DNA of 64,000 nucleotides from Gracilariopsis chorda (lineage: Eukaryota > Rhodophyta > Florideophyceae > Gracilariales > Gracilariaceae), in NCBI GenBank assembly GCA_003194525.1, contig NBIV01000263.1, positions 62,001 to 126,000 of the forward strand, given 5' to 3'. Position numbers and translations under genes: made by a program. A model generated the notes under the pieces. That model made no database searches and had not been told where the DNA came from. It saw only the letters and a list, made by a program, of their open reading frames with translations. This document shows, piece after piece, positions 41,101 through 51,341 of this stretch. The first letter of the stretch is position 1. Each line of letters starts with the position of its first letter.

Positions 41101-43796
41101 GCGGAAGAGTAGTACGAAGCAATTGAAGGAAGATCGCTTTTTTGAAATCTGCTTTTGAGTTTCTGTTGCATGATGTGCAGCGTAGAAGAAAGTGCTCCAA
41201 GGCTTTTAGAAAGGGTGTCAGGGTTGAAGTATCCTATTCGCAAGACGCAAGCCGGTCTTTTTTAAGAGAGGCTCAGCTGCTACTCACACTTCAAAGATAC
41301 AGAGACTCATTGTCAGAAGAGGATTTGAAGAGGGCATTACAAGATCGTCATGTTTCGGACATACGGCAGCTCCCATGGTGGTGGCTCTGCGAACAGCCTT
41401 TCACAGATTCAGAACGCGCTGTAGAAACATACCTTCCCGTGTTCATTATGGTGGACGTTCAGGATGCCGAACTTGAGGTAGAAGAAGCGCTTTTGAAGTT
41501 GGGAATAAGAGTCTACCTTGAAGCCAAGTCTGCTGTACTGAGCGAATCAGGAAGTGCAGAAAGCTCTGTTTGTAAACCACTGGATTTGATGAAGGTAGTG
41601 TATCCACCTGCTATGTTCAGTGAGGTATGCCTCCTAATTAGCTGGGGGGCTGTTGAAACTGCAAAGTGTTTTGTTGAAGGTGTACTGCGCAGTCCAGGAA
41701 CCGGAATCATGTTGGACCCCCCGTACATCATGCAGGGCACTGGCACAGACATTTCGTGGCTTGTACTGGGATACCCTTGTATTTTGGATTCTCGAGTCCT
41801 TGGGCTTAATGATAAGTTTCGAAGAGCCTTTAGAAGTCATCGAGTTACCAGAATTGAGTTGCTCCTTTCAGGAAACTACCATCAGGTAGTGAATTCGGAG
41901 AAATTTATTCGGCTCATGTATGATACGACAAGTATCTCAGTTCCGACTCAAATGGTTCTTTCGTGGCCGTCGAAGAATTTGCGCATGATTGATTACTTAC
42001 AAAACAAAGAAATACCATTGGACCGATCCCAGAAAAAGAGAAACGGGTTATACAATATGTACTGCACTATTTCCGACATTGTACTGGAATTGGTGACAAA
42101 CTTTAGAAGTGACAATCTGGAGGTCCATGTCACCAAAGGTCTACTGCAGCTAGCAGTGTACATTGTACGAGTATTAGTATCTGATGTGTACCGAAGACTG
42201 GATATCCATTCCGTTCCTGGCGGTTCCGCACGTAGAACAGCACTTGAAGTGGCGCTTCACCGACGAAAGAAAATACCGTTTACGAGTACCAAGAATGTTC
42301 TTAAGATGACTGTTCTTTTAGAAGAGGGAAAGGAGTGGCCAGAGATTTTTCGCATAGACCTTCGTGGCAATGATCCGCAGAGGTTATTCGGTACAGCAGC
42401 ACATCGGTCATCTTTGAAAAGCCTTCAGGGATTCTACCCTGGCTGTCGTACTTTGAAATCTGCAATTGCTGAACCTGATCGATTTAAAAAGATGTACAAA
42501 ACCCTTAACGAAGATGGATCAATGAAGTTCTCTGATTTCATTTCTAAACTCTATCGAAGTTCTGAGTATCTCGACCACTTCACCGATATTCTGAACAAAG
42601 AATGCAAAAGCACAGATGTAAGCAAGAATGGGCATTCCGACTGGTTGTGCCCAACATCAATACGTTTTGCTAAAGGTATTTTATACCAAGAAGTACGGAG
42701 ATGTACAGAAGCTCAGAAGGAAATCGTATTGTCGAAATTTAAGAACGGTTTTGCAGATATGTGTATCAGAGTTTCGAAGCATGCAGGCTTCGACATAGTA
42801 TGCCCGTTGATACTGAACCCAAACCCCGACATTGGCACAGTAAATTGTAGAATGTGGGATACCGATACCCCATTCACAGCATTGCGACTTGGAATTGTAA
42901 ATTGCACTGCATTAGAACGCGCAAAATTGTCCTGTTTGGAATACGAGGGAACTTGAGCTGCTGCTATGCGGCGATCTTGGGCGTACATTCGTTCATTGAC
43001 AACATTTCTTAATCTCACACAAACATGGAATCAGAAAATAACGAAAATTATAAGAGCAAGGGATCGCGCTGTCCGGCATAACCAACCTCAGGCGATAAGA
43101 AAGGCTGAACAAGAGTATATAGCCCTATCTCAAGACGTGTTTAGAAATGCCCACACCGACGGCGTGCTGCGAGAAATTGTACTCTGGCATTACAACAAGC
43201 TGAGTGGCGAGTATGAACTCACAAAGGATACAATGCTCTGGGCGTTTGACCTAATCCGCTCTCTTTTTCACGTTCGGAGCATCGTTGGAGACGAAGGAAT
43301 GGCGGTCTATGCCACCAAAGACGGTCAAACTGATGTAGTGCAGTTACAGTCTATCAGGACACAACCGGACAGAAGCAGTAGAGTAATGGATGAGAGATCA
43401 AGCTTCGCAACTATTAACGCATTGTTCTCGAAACCAACACCGTTGGAATTCTACGCTTTGAAAAATGTAGTTAATGGACGAACAACGCGAAACACGCAGG
43501 TCCGTAAGGCGGGCGTAGTACTCTCAGATGCAGGGCTTGTTTTCAAGCTACGAAGAAGTATTGTTACGAAGCAGAAGCGTTCGACCCCCGTTTCTGATCC
43601 CTTTTCTTTTATTGAGGACTATAGAGGGGTCTTGACGACGGATTTGTACCATGACCTAACCTCTAGAGAGCAAAATGTGGACGTGGCCTGCAAGCAGCAT
43701 TCCCAATGGCGTTTGTGTCCAACAGAAGTTATTGTCAACGTGTTCAATGATTTTCTCGTGGAGTTGCTAGAGGCTGAAGAGAACCGTCGAAGTTGA
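38150..43796 (+). pseudogene. Large (~1,880-codon) unknown protein gene, lightly interrupted
   Basis: I start at ATG 38,150 (MEATAPHHDFTSSRLHL), because the 34 codons upstream translate an AT-rich promoter-like tract. The frame runs to 41,158 with TAA at 39,236-39,238 and 39,722-39,724. It shifts by one at a T-run near 41,130-41,140, then continues to 43,796 past TGA 42,954-42,956. Protein-like sequence is continuous: RCIGEIPMLCLVRISEVVE, KRQRTPEMYSLEEVASGKP, WWWLCEQPFTDSERAVETYL, VFGVCEARIPNTFQPHM. A module near the C-terminus recurs: DWLCPTSIRFAKG and WRLCPTEVIVNVF within similar ~50-residue contexts. No known domain is recognised. The first stop lies just before a splice-acceptor-like TAACGTTATTTACAG (ending 39,250), so an intron could hide it. 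Confidence 0.5.
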
Positions 43797-43961
43797 GCAG
43801 AAAGGTTTTATTCCAAAAGCAGACAAAGAAGAATGCGGGAGTCTGAAAATTCGTCTTTCCAAGATCAAACACGGCAAGATTACTTGCAGAACATGAATAA
43901 AATAGAAGGTTCCGGTCTCGTATCCGACGAACTTCAGCTGAGATTGTTTATTGCTTGGATG

Positions 43962-44510
43962 AACGGTGGAACAAATTTGAGGGGCATGGGATTGCAATCC
44001 CAACACCAATGCAGCGATTGCAATATTGTGATCAATCCGCAACCAGATTGCTATTTCTTTTAGCAATTTTCAATCGGATTGCAGTCTTACTGCTAAAAAG
44101 CAATCATGTTGCAATCCTTATTCTTCAAAGGAATCCAGTTGCAATCTTTGAACTCTAAGCGAATCGCAATCACGGTTGTCGGTATCAATTGGATTCGTTA
44201 GTGACCGATTGTAACAAATCCATAGCCTCAAGAAGCACCTTAACGCCTCAAAAGCGATTGTTAACAGGTACATACAAACAATATTTCCCAAACGTTCAGA
44301 CACATTGCATATTGTCTCTGTTGGCTTCTACAATCCGAAAAACTTTCACTAATCTCGTGCAATATGAGGAGGCGATTGCCACTTAGCTGAGGGGCAATCG
44401 TAAGCAATCTAAGAGGGCGATTGCTGAAATTGAACCCCTCATACAATAAACTGGCCAGCTAGCAATCGTGGATTGCAATCCCATCGATTGCGTTCCATCC
44501 CTGGCTTGGG
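43962..44510. repeat. MITE-like element built of GATTGCAATC words
   Basis: Both edges carry GGATTGCAATCC inside an imperfect inverted context (left ~43,965-44,030, right ~44,465-44,505; compare GGGATTGCAATCCCAACA with the complement of TGGATTGCAATCCCATCG). Inside, ATTGCAATC, GCAATC and GATTGC recur many times in both orientations. There is no coding frame. This looks like a small nonautonomous terminal-inverted-repeat element. Target-site duplications are not clear. Confidence 0.45.
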
Positions 44511-44967
44511 TCCGAAATGACCCTCTACTATAACTAAACGTATGGTGAGCTACTGTAATGCATTACAAGTGTCTACATCTGGCGCACTTGTAGTGCATAG
44601 GTGTCTACATATGGCACGTTTTGGGGCTTTTAGGGGGTTTTATGGCATAGACAAAGCAGCTATGCACAGCTGTTCATTTTTGTCGCATTCTGAGTTTGAG
44701 AGCGGGTTTTATGGTAAGGATTACCCGAAGCCACTTGCTGATTGGTCAAAATCTCTTATGACCCATAGAAACTGTGTAGTTGAATACACTGCTTGCGCAA
44801 CAACGACGAGAGTCGTCAGGAATGGACGTACATAATACAATCACTGACCCGCACCACGGCAATGTTTACAACGATTCCAATTGAACCATCTTCACTTTGT
44901 ATATCTGAGACATTGGTTAGAACGACAAACGCATTGCGAACTCCAACACATTAACGTGCTACAGATC
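44511..44967. other. Intergenic, short tandem duplication
   Basis: GTGTCTACATCTGGCGCA and GTGTCTACATATGGCACG lie ~30 bp apart near 44,570-44,615. A 97-codon plus frame (44,542-44,835) shows no domain. The interval probably contains the promoter of the Myb gene. Confidence 0.3.
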
Positions 44968-46048
44968 ATGTCTGCTCCCAAACCATGCAGCGATTCTTGG
45001 AATGACGAAGAGGTACGTGTCATTGAAGATCTTATAATCGATGAGGCAGTTAATGGTGGAAGCAAATATGAGTCTCTTTCTTTTTGGGAGAATCTGCAGA
45101 GGTGCGGTGTTCTTCCCAAAGGAAGAAAAGCGATGGATTGTTGGAAAATGGCTTTAATGCTTAAGAGAGAAGACGATAGGAGCAAAGAGCAGGAGGGAAT
45201 GATCCGAGAACACAATCAGTGCGGAGGAAAACAGGAGCACCCAACTGGAACACAACATGAAGAACCGGCTTTTGACCGGCCAGAAGAAGTGAGGTTACCA
45301 AAACCAATGAGAGAGGGTGTTTTAAGAACCAAGAGTAAAAAGAAGGAAACGATCATCGTCGATGATGCGGAGTCTCTCATTCATCTCATGGACAATGAGC
45401 AGAACGTCGGAAGCTCAGAGCTTGATAGCAGAGAGAACGTTCTGAAACATGGGCCTAGCTCCATGACCCCAAAACGACTGTCGGTTGATGTGAATATTGT
45501 TGGGAAGAATTTACCGAGCGATGTCAAACATGCTCAGAGCTTCATGAATGGCATAATTAGCTTGTGCAGTATTCCACGTATTTCCCAAGTTCTGTGTGGT
45601 TCTACGTTCCTTGTGGCGGCACTAGATGAATTGGGGAGTATAATTGGAGAGGACAAGTCCAGAGCTTGTGAAACTCTCGCTGCAACGAAGATTTTTCAAG
45701 ACGTTTCACACGATTTACTCTTGAATATGACGTGTTTTGTATCACCTCTAAAGCCAAAGAAGAAACAATACCTTGGTTTGCTTTCAAGTTTTGAGGAGTA
45801 CGCCCGAACTGCATGTGCACTTAACCATGACCAACGGATGATAAAGCTTTTCCATAAAGCGTTGCTAACCCTTCTGAAGCTCGTTATTTGTGATTTATTG
45901 GGCTTTGATGATGATTTGAGGCTCTGCTACCGTAACACCATAGATCATATACGTCAAAATATGTCAATCCCCGGGTTTTTAAGGGAAGCAGTAATAGTAG
46001 ATGTCTGTGGGCGCGATCACGAGACGGTGACGCAGGGGGCCAAAACGT
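44968..46048 (+). pseudogene. Telobox-Myb gene, 5' part
   Basis: From ATG 44,968 (MSAPKPCSDSWNDEEVRVIE) the first ~60 residues form a SANT/Myb-like helix set (W...E...I, then FWENLQRCGVLP and DCWKMAL). A charged linker and a helical region follow (FMNGIISLCSIPRISQVLCG; SSFEEYARTACALNHDQRM). The frame is open until an LTR fossil begins at about 46,049. The 3' part, 47,056-47,841, lies in the same direction and carries a telobox Myb domain. The helical middle could be a dimerisation region like that of TRF proteins, but this is only inference. The insertion probably inactivates the gene, unless the fossil is spliced out. Confidence 0.5.
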
Positions 46049-47055
46049 TGTAATAATAAAAGCCAAAAGGGTGCTCTTCGTAGCTAAAAGCCCCAAAACA
46101 AGTTGAAAACAGTGGGATCAAAAGAACTAAACCCACTCGATGAAATAAAACAACACTAGGGAGAGCAAGAGGCTCAATCCCCAAATAAAACTTCTTAACT
46201 TCTTTGTTGAAACGGCGCGCAACCCAAGAATTAGGTCAAGGATCACTAAGGGTCAGACCCTCGGCTTCCGGTCAGACACTCCGGATGTGAAGTGGATTCT
46301 GCAGCCTACCTACCTCTGCACTAACCAGAAGCAGGCGCATACAATCCTTACAGGGCTTCCCGAGGAGAGCTACTAACAGCGGGATATGCTTTCACTCTAT
46401 ACCCAAGCTGGCCCTTTGCAGGAAAGGTTGCACGGCACGTCGCCTGCGGATAGCTTCCCGTCAAGTACTTCCGTCCGGAAATCACCAGGTCTTTCGACCG
46501 ACACCTTTATCCGAGCAAAGCTCCGGTGGGGCTCACAGACGACAGAAACACCTTTGGTAGACACTACCCGTCTCCCGTCCACGCCTAAGGCGCTTCAACC
46601 GGTCTTAGCGACGGTACTTCCCCACTCTATTGGACAACTAGCGGCATACGCCTCACTAGAAGCCCTTTATCCAGTGGCGAACGCCTCACTGGTTGTTGAT
46701 GATAGTTGAAGTGGCTGAAGGTTGATAGGGGATGGGGCTTAGATGTTGGTCGATTGTTGAGGTGAGTTCAGACCGAAGTCCGAAGCTCAGAACCTCTTTT
46801 TATAGTGTTTAGAGGCACTACAAACGAGCCAAATACGCATTTCTACTTGCTAGTTACTCATGTGTGCGTCTAGGTTACTCCATTGGCTTCTAGAGACCTC
46901 TGGAGCTGCACACTAACCAATAATAAAGCGACAATTTGCGCCAGCATCACTAAAATACTGTAGTCTTTGCTGGGCCAACAAAGCGTGCAATGTGCTAGAC
47001 ACTACTGGAACATTCTACACGTGTGTTCCAGCAATGTCTGGCACATTCCGCAACA
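46049..47055 (-). mobile_element. Solo LTR-like fossil inside the Myb gene
   Basis: A ~1-kb block with LTR hallmarks on the minus strand: 5' TGTTGCGGAATGTGCC, a near-terminal imperfect inverted repeat (GTTCCAG...CTGGAAC), a TATA-like CTATAAAAAGAGG at about 46,796-46,808, and an end TATTATTACA. No internal gag-pol remains. Target-site duplications are not clean, so edges are approximate by a few bases. The family looks copia- or gypsy-like but is undetermined. It is a fossil sitting between two halves of a host-type gene. Confidence 0.5.
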
Positions 47056-47841
47056 TTAGCGACCGACAATGTCAATCAGGACATGAAGGGCGTGAAGAAT
47101 TTTCTGAGACTCGTCCTGGGAACTCGACGAGGAGCCAATGTTGATATAATATCCGAGAAGAACCCTATCATAGCATCCTCAACCCAAGTGTTTGGTGACA
47201 TTCAAGACCGGAAGAGGGAAATCGACAGAGATATTGATGCAAGGTTGAATGATATTGGAATTACTGCGCAGTCACAAAACGAGGAACCTCTCTGTGGAAC
47301 TATTCAAACAAAGCCCAATACCGGGAAGAATTCAGAGTCATCGCTTCTTAATTTTGTTTCGGATAGCGAGGAAGAAGAAGCGAAGAAGGATTTAAAGAAA
47401 ATGACTAGTCCGCGCTCAACCCCTACCTCCATGATGTTCACCCGTCCCAAGACAGGGCACGATGTTTCCGTAAGGAATGCGACAGAAGCAGATTCAATGG
47501 GCCCGAAAAAATTATTTTCGTGTCCTGTGGGTATGTCTGGTGCCATAAAGTGGAGAATTGGACGTTTTTCGGTAAAAGAGACCGCCTTGCTGATAGAGGG
47601 TATTGAAGAACATGGGGTAGGCCGTTGGAAGCTTATCCAAGAGACGAAATGTTTTCCAAATAATATCTCCAGAACACAAACTAGTCTTAAGGACAAAGCA
47701 CGTTCTCTTGGTTACACTAGTGACCGGAAAAGGCAGTATCATCCAGGAGATAAACCAGCCAAGAAGAGACGGAGACAAACTATTCTTCGAATAGATTCTT
47801 CCGAATCTACAGACCCATGTACAGAGAGCAATAGAGGTTGA
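47056..47841 (+). pseudogene. Telobox-Myb gene, 3' part with TRF-like Myb domain
   Basis: An acidic stretch (SDSEEEEAKKDLKK) is followed by a single Myb repeat, FSVKETALLIEGIEEHGVGR and WKLIQE, then SRTQTSLKDKARSL (about 47,563-47,710). VGRWK plus (S/D)LKDKxRxL is the telobox signature of telomere-binding TRF/TRFL proteins, where the third helix reads TTAGGG-type DNA. A C-terminal basic patch KPAKKRRRQTI is a probable NLS. The position of the Myb repeat at the C-terminus matches TRF1/TRF2 and plant TRFL. Telomere-like tracts occur in this same window, giving a plausible ligand. Separated from its 5' half by the LTR fossil. Confidence 0.6.
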
Positions 47842-48550
47842 GAGAAAATTCGTTGTAAAGCTGAAATATGTGACTACCTTTCAACCTGAGATCATTGTCC
47901 TTCAGTTGGGATGGTAGACATTATTCGATTCCCAATATAATTCGAACAAGGTAAACGTTTTTCCTCACATAGTGCTCATATTGCACCGTGGGCCGCACAG
48001 CCATAATTGCATCGCAGCGGAATGCAACAACACTGTCCAAAACATCGATTGTAGCTTCACTAAGAACCCGACGCCTTGTGTCCCGCACTGCTTGTAGGGG
48101 TGAGAGTATAATGCATCCTGCGAACCGAAAGATGAAGTTAGCAGCTTGGAGGAAAAGAATAGACAGTTGGAGATTACAAGAGCTTTGACTGCATACATAT
48201 TGAAAGAAGAACAAAGAGCCGCGCCCAATAATTTAGTGTTCAGCAACTACGCCAACAACAATATCCGGCTGACCAGACAGAGTATGCGAAACCGGGTTTA
48301 GATATACGTACTGATGCTGTCGCCAGAACGAAAGGAATATATATCACCTTCATAGAAAATCGGGGCTCCAATATCTGGATACCTCCGTTCATGAAATGTA
48401 AAGGGGATTTTGTGCACGAGTTCCAGAGGTGTGAGAACGAAATGATATAGGTTAGGCCTCGAATGCTAGTAATACCCTCTGAGTATTATGATTGTTCAAT
48501 TCTTGGTTGCAGAATCCCTGATATGTATATCAGTCTGAGTAAAGATCACT
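47842..48550. other. Intergenic, no gene assigned
   Basis: Short frames on both strands around 47,921-48,214 (plus: VASLRTRRLVSRTACRGESI; minus: hydrophobic) have no recognisable domain. It lies between the convergent Myb and USP-like genes and may include a decayed exon. Confidence 0.3.
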
Positions 48551-50986
48551 TCACGTTCTGCGTACCGCGATTGCAACAAGGCCGTCAATGTCAAACTTAC
48601 CCTTCCTGAACCGAAACGCGTTTTGGAGAGAGCTCGCGAGAGGCTTCCCGTTTTGCTTCAGCCCATCATAGATGTATATGTGTTCACTACCGTCCTTACT
48701 ATTGAACAGCTTTCCTGCTATAAAGTGTGTTTTCTTCGACGAAGTGGAGTAGCCAATGTACGCGAGAACAGATGTCGTAATTCCTCTGCATTCGTAATGC
48801 GAACTCCCAAGTAACCTTTCTCTGGCTTCAGCGACAACTGTTTCTCCCAAGCCAAACGATACTGTTGCTACGACGCAGCCTATTTTGTCATCGAGATCTT
48901 TAGAACACAGCTTCTTGTGAATGACTTCTGCCAAAGAAGCAGATGTATCAATTTCTGAGAGTATTCCTGAAGTCAATTGAACAACAAGGAAACTCACTTG
49001 TGATGCGGCTGTAATGACCTCTCTGAACCCGAGGAGCCTCGGCAGTAACATGGCCAGCACTTCGTGCAGGTTTATAAACTCATTATCAGCACATGGGAAC
49101 CACATTCGCGGTACACGGTTCCGTGCGATTGAGTAAAGCTCACCCAGGTCTTGGATGAGCACCCTCAAGTAACTTGAAATACGCTTGTGAACCCAACTAC
49201 GGTAAAGATGTCCAGAAGCGATTCGAAACATTTCCTGGAAAACGTATTGGAAAACAATACACCCAGGCGTTGAAAGAGCTAGGCTGTTTCCGTTCGAGTC
49301 ACACCCGAAAAGATCAAACCGTGCCAGCTCCCAAAACAGATGAGGAAATACGAAGAGCAAACAGTCAATTGCACAGGAATTTTTCTCATTGAGAGGTCCG
49401 TATCTATCTTTCAGTGGTACTCCCACGTGTTGTGTGGATCTCGACCTTAACATACGACCCAGAATCTTTTTGCCTGACGTTTGCAGCAGAAGAAATCGCC
49501 ACTTAACGTACTCGTCCCAGTCTTTTTCCTTCTGAACGTCCCGAATACTGTTAATTCCAAATACAACGGCTTTAGCTGAAGCATACTCATATTCGGGCAC
49601 TTTCTCAAGGCTTATAAGTCTTTCGAATACTGCCTTCCAATTATTTATCTCGTACGGATATCCATTTCGCTGAATAGAAGGTAGACACCAGTTTGACGTA
49701 GAGGACCACTGAAAACGAGCCTTGCATTTGCTTGCAGGCAAAAGAAAATCTCCTTGTTTTGAAAGCAGCACAAAAATGTTAACAGATAGGAGATTTAAAG
49801 AAACGAGTACAATCTTGTACACCTGAAGTTTAGCAGTTTGCATATCAACAGCAAAATCAATCGGTGAGAATTTCTTGGCATTTTCAAGGCCGAGAACGCC
49901 TAATGCATCGTTCAGAAACCCAGCAGTGGTTTTAGCAACATGCAAAATTCCACGCTCCAGATCAGATTGCTGTACAGGGAGCTCTTCAAGTTCATCATGC
50001 GGGTCAAGATGCACAACATCAGGAGCTGCCACTGGACAAGGTGTGCGATCCCGAGTAATTCTCTCCTGATGAACCTTTTTTGTTATATGATGTGGGGAGA
50101 TGACATCAGTGTCTTGACTCTCCTTGGGCAGGAGTCCATCCGTAGCCCTAAGCGAGTGTGAGAGATTTTGTTTGGCTGCAATTCGATTTGTTTTCACCAC
50201 TGCACCACTTCTTCGTTTAGAATTGGATTTGGATACAATAGGGGGAGTTATTACACCAATGTCTTGGTTGTCCTCAGGCTTTAAAACATCCATGAACCCA
50301 CTTGAGTTTTTTTTCGGCATCCCACTTTGATCCAGAACAGTGCTCGGTACAGCAGTACCATTTGGTACACGATGAGGGTGTATAATATCAACGTGTGGGA
50401 TTCTCCCAGGCACGGCAATGTCCATAACCTCAGGACCGGTGGCGGCTGCGCTCGCATTATCATGCAAGTCACTGCTTTGCGGAGCATGGCTCATTCCGAT
50501 TTTAAGGGGTTTACTTGAGTGTACGGCTTTCCCTTCTTTTCGAGAACTTTTCCTAGTCCGGGTTGTATTTGACTTCTTTGTCAAACCAGAATGCTCGGAT
50601 GGAGGTTTCGCAAACTCAAAGTCACGCTTGCTCTTCAATGAAATACGCTTAGCAGTTTCAGATATCGTTTTATCGCCGTTCTGGTCTCCAACCATGCTCT
50701 TAGTAGACTTATTTTCGGGGTGGTTAACATACGGAATGACGAAGTCTAAATATTCTACTGTGGAACCGTGGTTCTCCTCAGTAGCAAAGCATATCGAACT
50801 GCCATTGTCACTTCCATCAGATTCGTATATGTCGTGTTCATCGAACAATGGCGTAAAATTGCAAACAGTAGGTTTTTCTGCTATTTCAATGCCCTGGCTC
50901 TTAGGCATTGGGGCCAGCTTATGTTTCATTAACGCGTTCCACTTACCAACTACCTCGTCGAGGTTAACGTTCTCAGGGCACTCCAT
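48551..50986 (-). CDS. USP-like (clan CA) cysteine peptidase, 811 aa
   Basis: Open from ATG 50,986 to TGA. The N-terminal ~330 residues are disordered and basic/acidic (KSKRDFEFAKPPSEHSG, TTRTRKSSRKEGK). The C-terminal half is globular. YGPLNEKNSCAIDCLLFVF (Cys at residue 538) resembles the Cys-box GLxNxGNTCYxNSxLQ of ubiquitin-specific proteases. Near residues 750-775, KTHFIAGKLFNSKDGSEHIY then IYDGLKQNGKP resembles the His-box H(x)n W/YxxYDD. USPs remove ubiquitin from proteins including histones. The divergence is strong, so the family call rests on two motifs and their spacing (~215 residues, within the USP range). It is divergent from ParB-like gene 3, with 355 bp between starts. Confidence 0.42.
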   Translation of the reverse strand: MECPENVNLDEVVGKWNALMKHKLAPMPKSQGIEIAEKPTVCNFTPLFDEHDIYESDGSDNGSSICFATEENHGSTVEYLDFVIPYVNHPENKSTKSMVGDQNGDKTISETAKRISLKSKRDFEFAKPPSEHSGLTKKSNTTRTRKSSRKEGKAVHSSKPLKIGMSHAPQSSDLHDNASAAATGPEVMDIAVPGRIPHVDIIHPHRVPNGTAVPSTVLDQSGMPKKNSSGFMDVLKPEDNQDIGVITPPIVSKSNSKRRSGAVVKTNRIAAKQNLSHSLRATDGLLPKESQDTDVISPHHITKKVHQERITRDRTPCPVAAPDVVHLDPHDELEELPVQQSDLERGILHVAKTTAGFLNDALGVLGLENAKKFSPIDFAVDMQTAKLQVYKIVLVSLNLLSVNIFVLLSKQGDFLLPASKCKARFQWSSTSNWCLPSIQRNGYPYEINNWKAVFERLISLEKVPEYEYASAKAVVFGINSIRDVQKEKDWDEYVKWRFLLLQTSGKKILGRMLRSRSTQHVGVPLKDRYGPLNEKNSCAIDCLLFVFPHLFWELARFDLFGCDSNGNSLALSTPGCIVFQYVFQEMFRIASGHLYRSWVHKRISSYLRVLIQDLGELYSIARNRVPRMWFPCADNEFINLHEVLAMLLPRLLGFREVITAASQVSFLVVQLTSGILSEIDTSASLAEVIHKKLCSKDLDDKIGCVVATVSFGLGETVVAEARERLLGSSHYECRGITTSVLAYIGYSTSSKKTHFIAGKLFNSKDGSEHIYIYDGLKQNGKPLASSLQNAFRFRKGKFDIDGLVAIAVRRT

Positions 50987-51341
50987 TTGCTTTCAGAGAA
51001 GAGAGTATATGGGCTTGCTGCGTTTGGCCTAACTACTGCGGTTGGTATTAGGAGGAAGATAATCAGTAGCATTTGGTTTGAGACGTATGCAACGCGAGAA
51101 GAGGTTTTTAGCAAGGTAGTTACACAATGTCGTGGTGCCGCTTGCAATTTTGCACGTCCACCTTACAAAGTGCGAAAAGTTTCGGGAGGTTTTGAAATAT
51201 TTTCAAAATATCAACTATAATATATAGGTGAATAATCAGTGTGTCCTTATGTTCTACTCCCGTGCAACCCACGATTGTCAACCGACAAAACTTCAAAGTG
51301 CGTAATCTACCATATTCACGTCTTCTTCTTTCCCTGCATGT
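50987..51341. promoter_or_regulatory. Short divergent interval between USP-like and ParB-like genes
   Basis: 355 bp between two opposed ATGs. It contains a self-complementary AT-rich word, TTTTGAAATATTTTCAAAAT (about 51,190-51,209), followed by TATAATATATAGG. Its position makes a shared bidirectional promoter likely. Confidence 0.35.

Noticed and set aside
41700-41740. DPPY methylase motif in the giant gene (MLDPPYIMQG)
   Set aside because: No SAM-binding FxGxG motif at a suitable distance; treated as coincidence.
28808-43796. Stop-codon reassignment (TAA/TAG/TGA read as amino acids)
   Set aside because: Several long frames continue through single stops of all three kinds, but PIF1 (568 aa), RNase II (811 aa), the USP-like protein (811 aa) and the 423-aa protein have no internal stops and end at normal stops, so the standard code applies.
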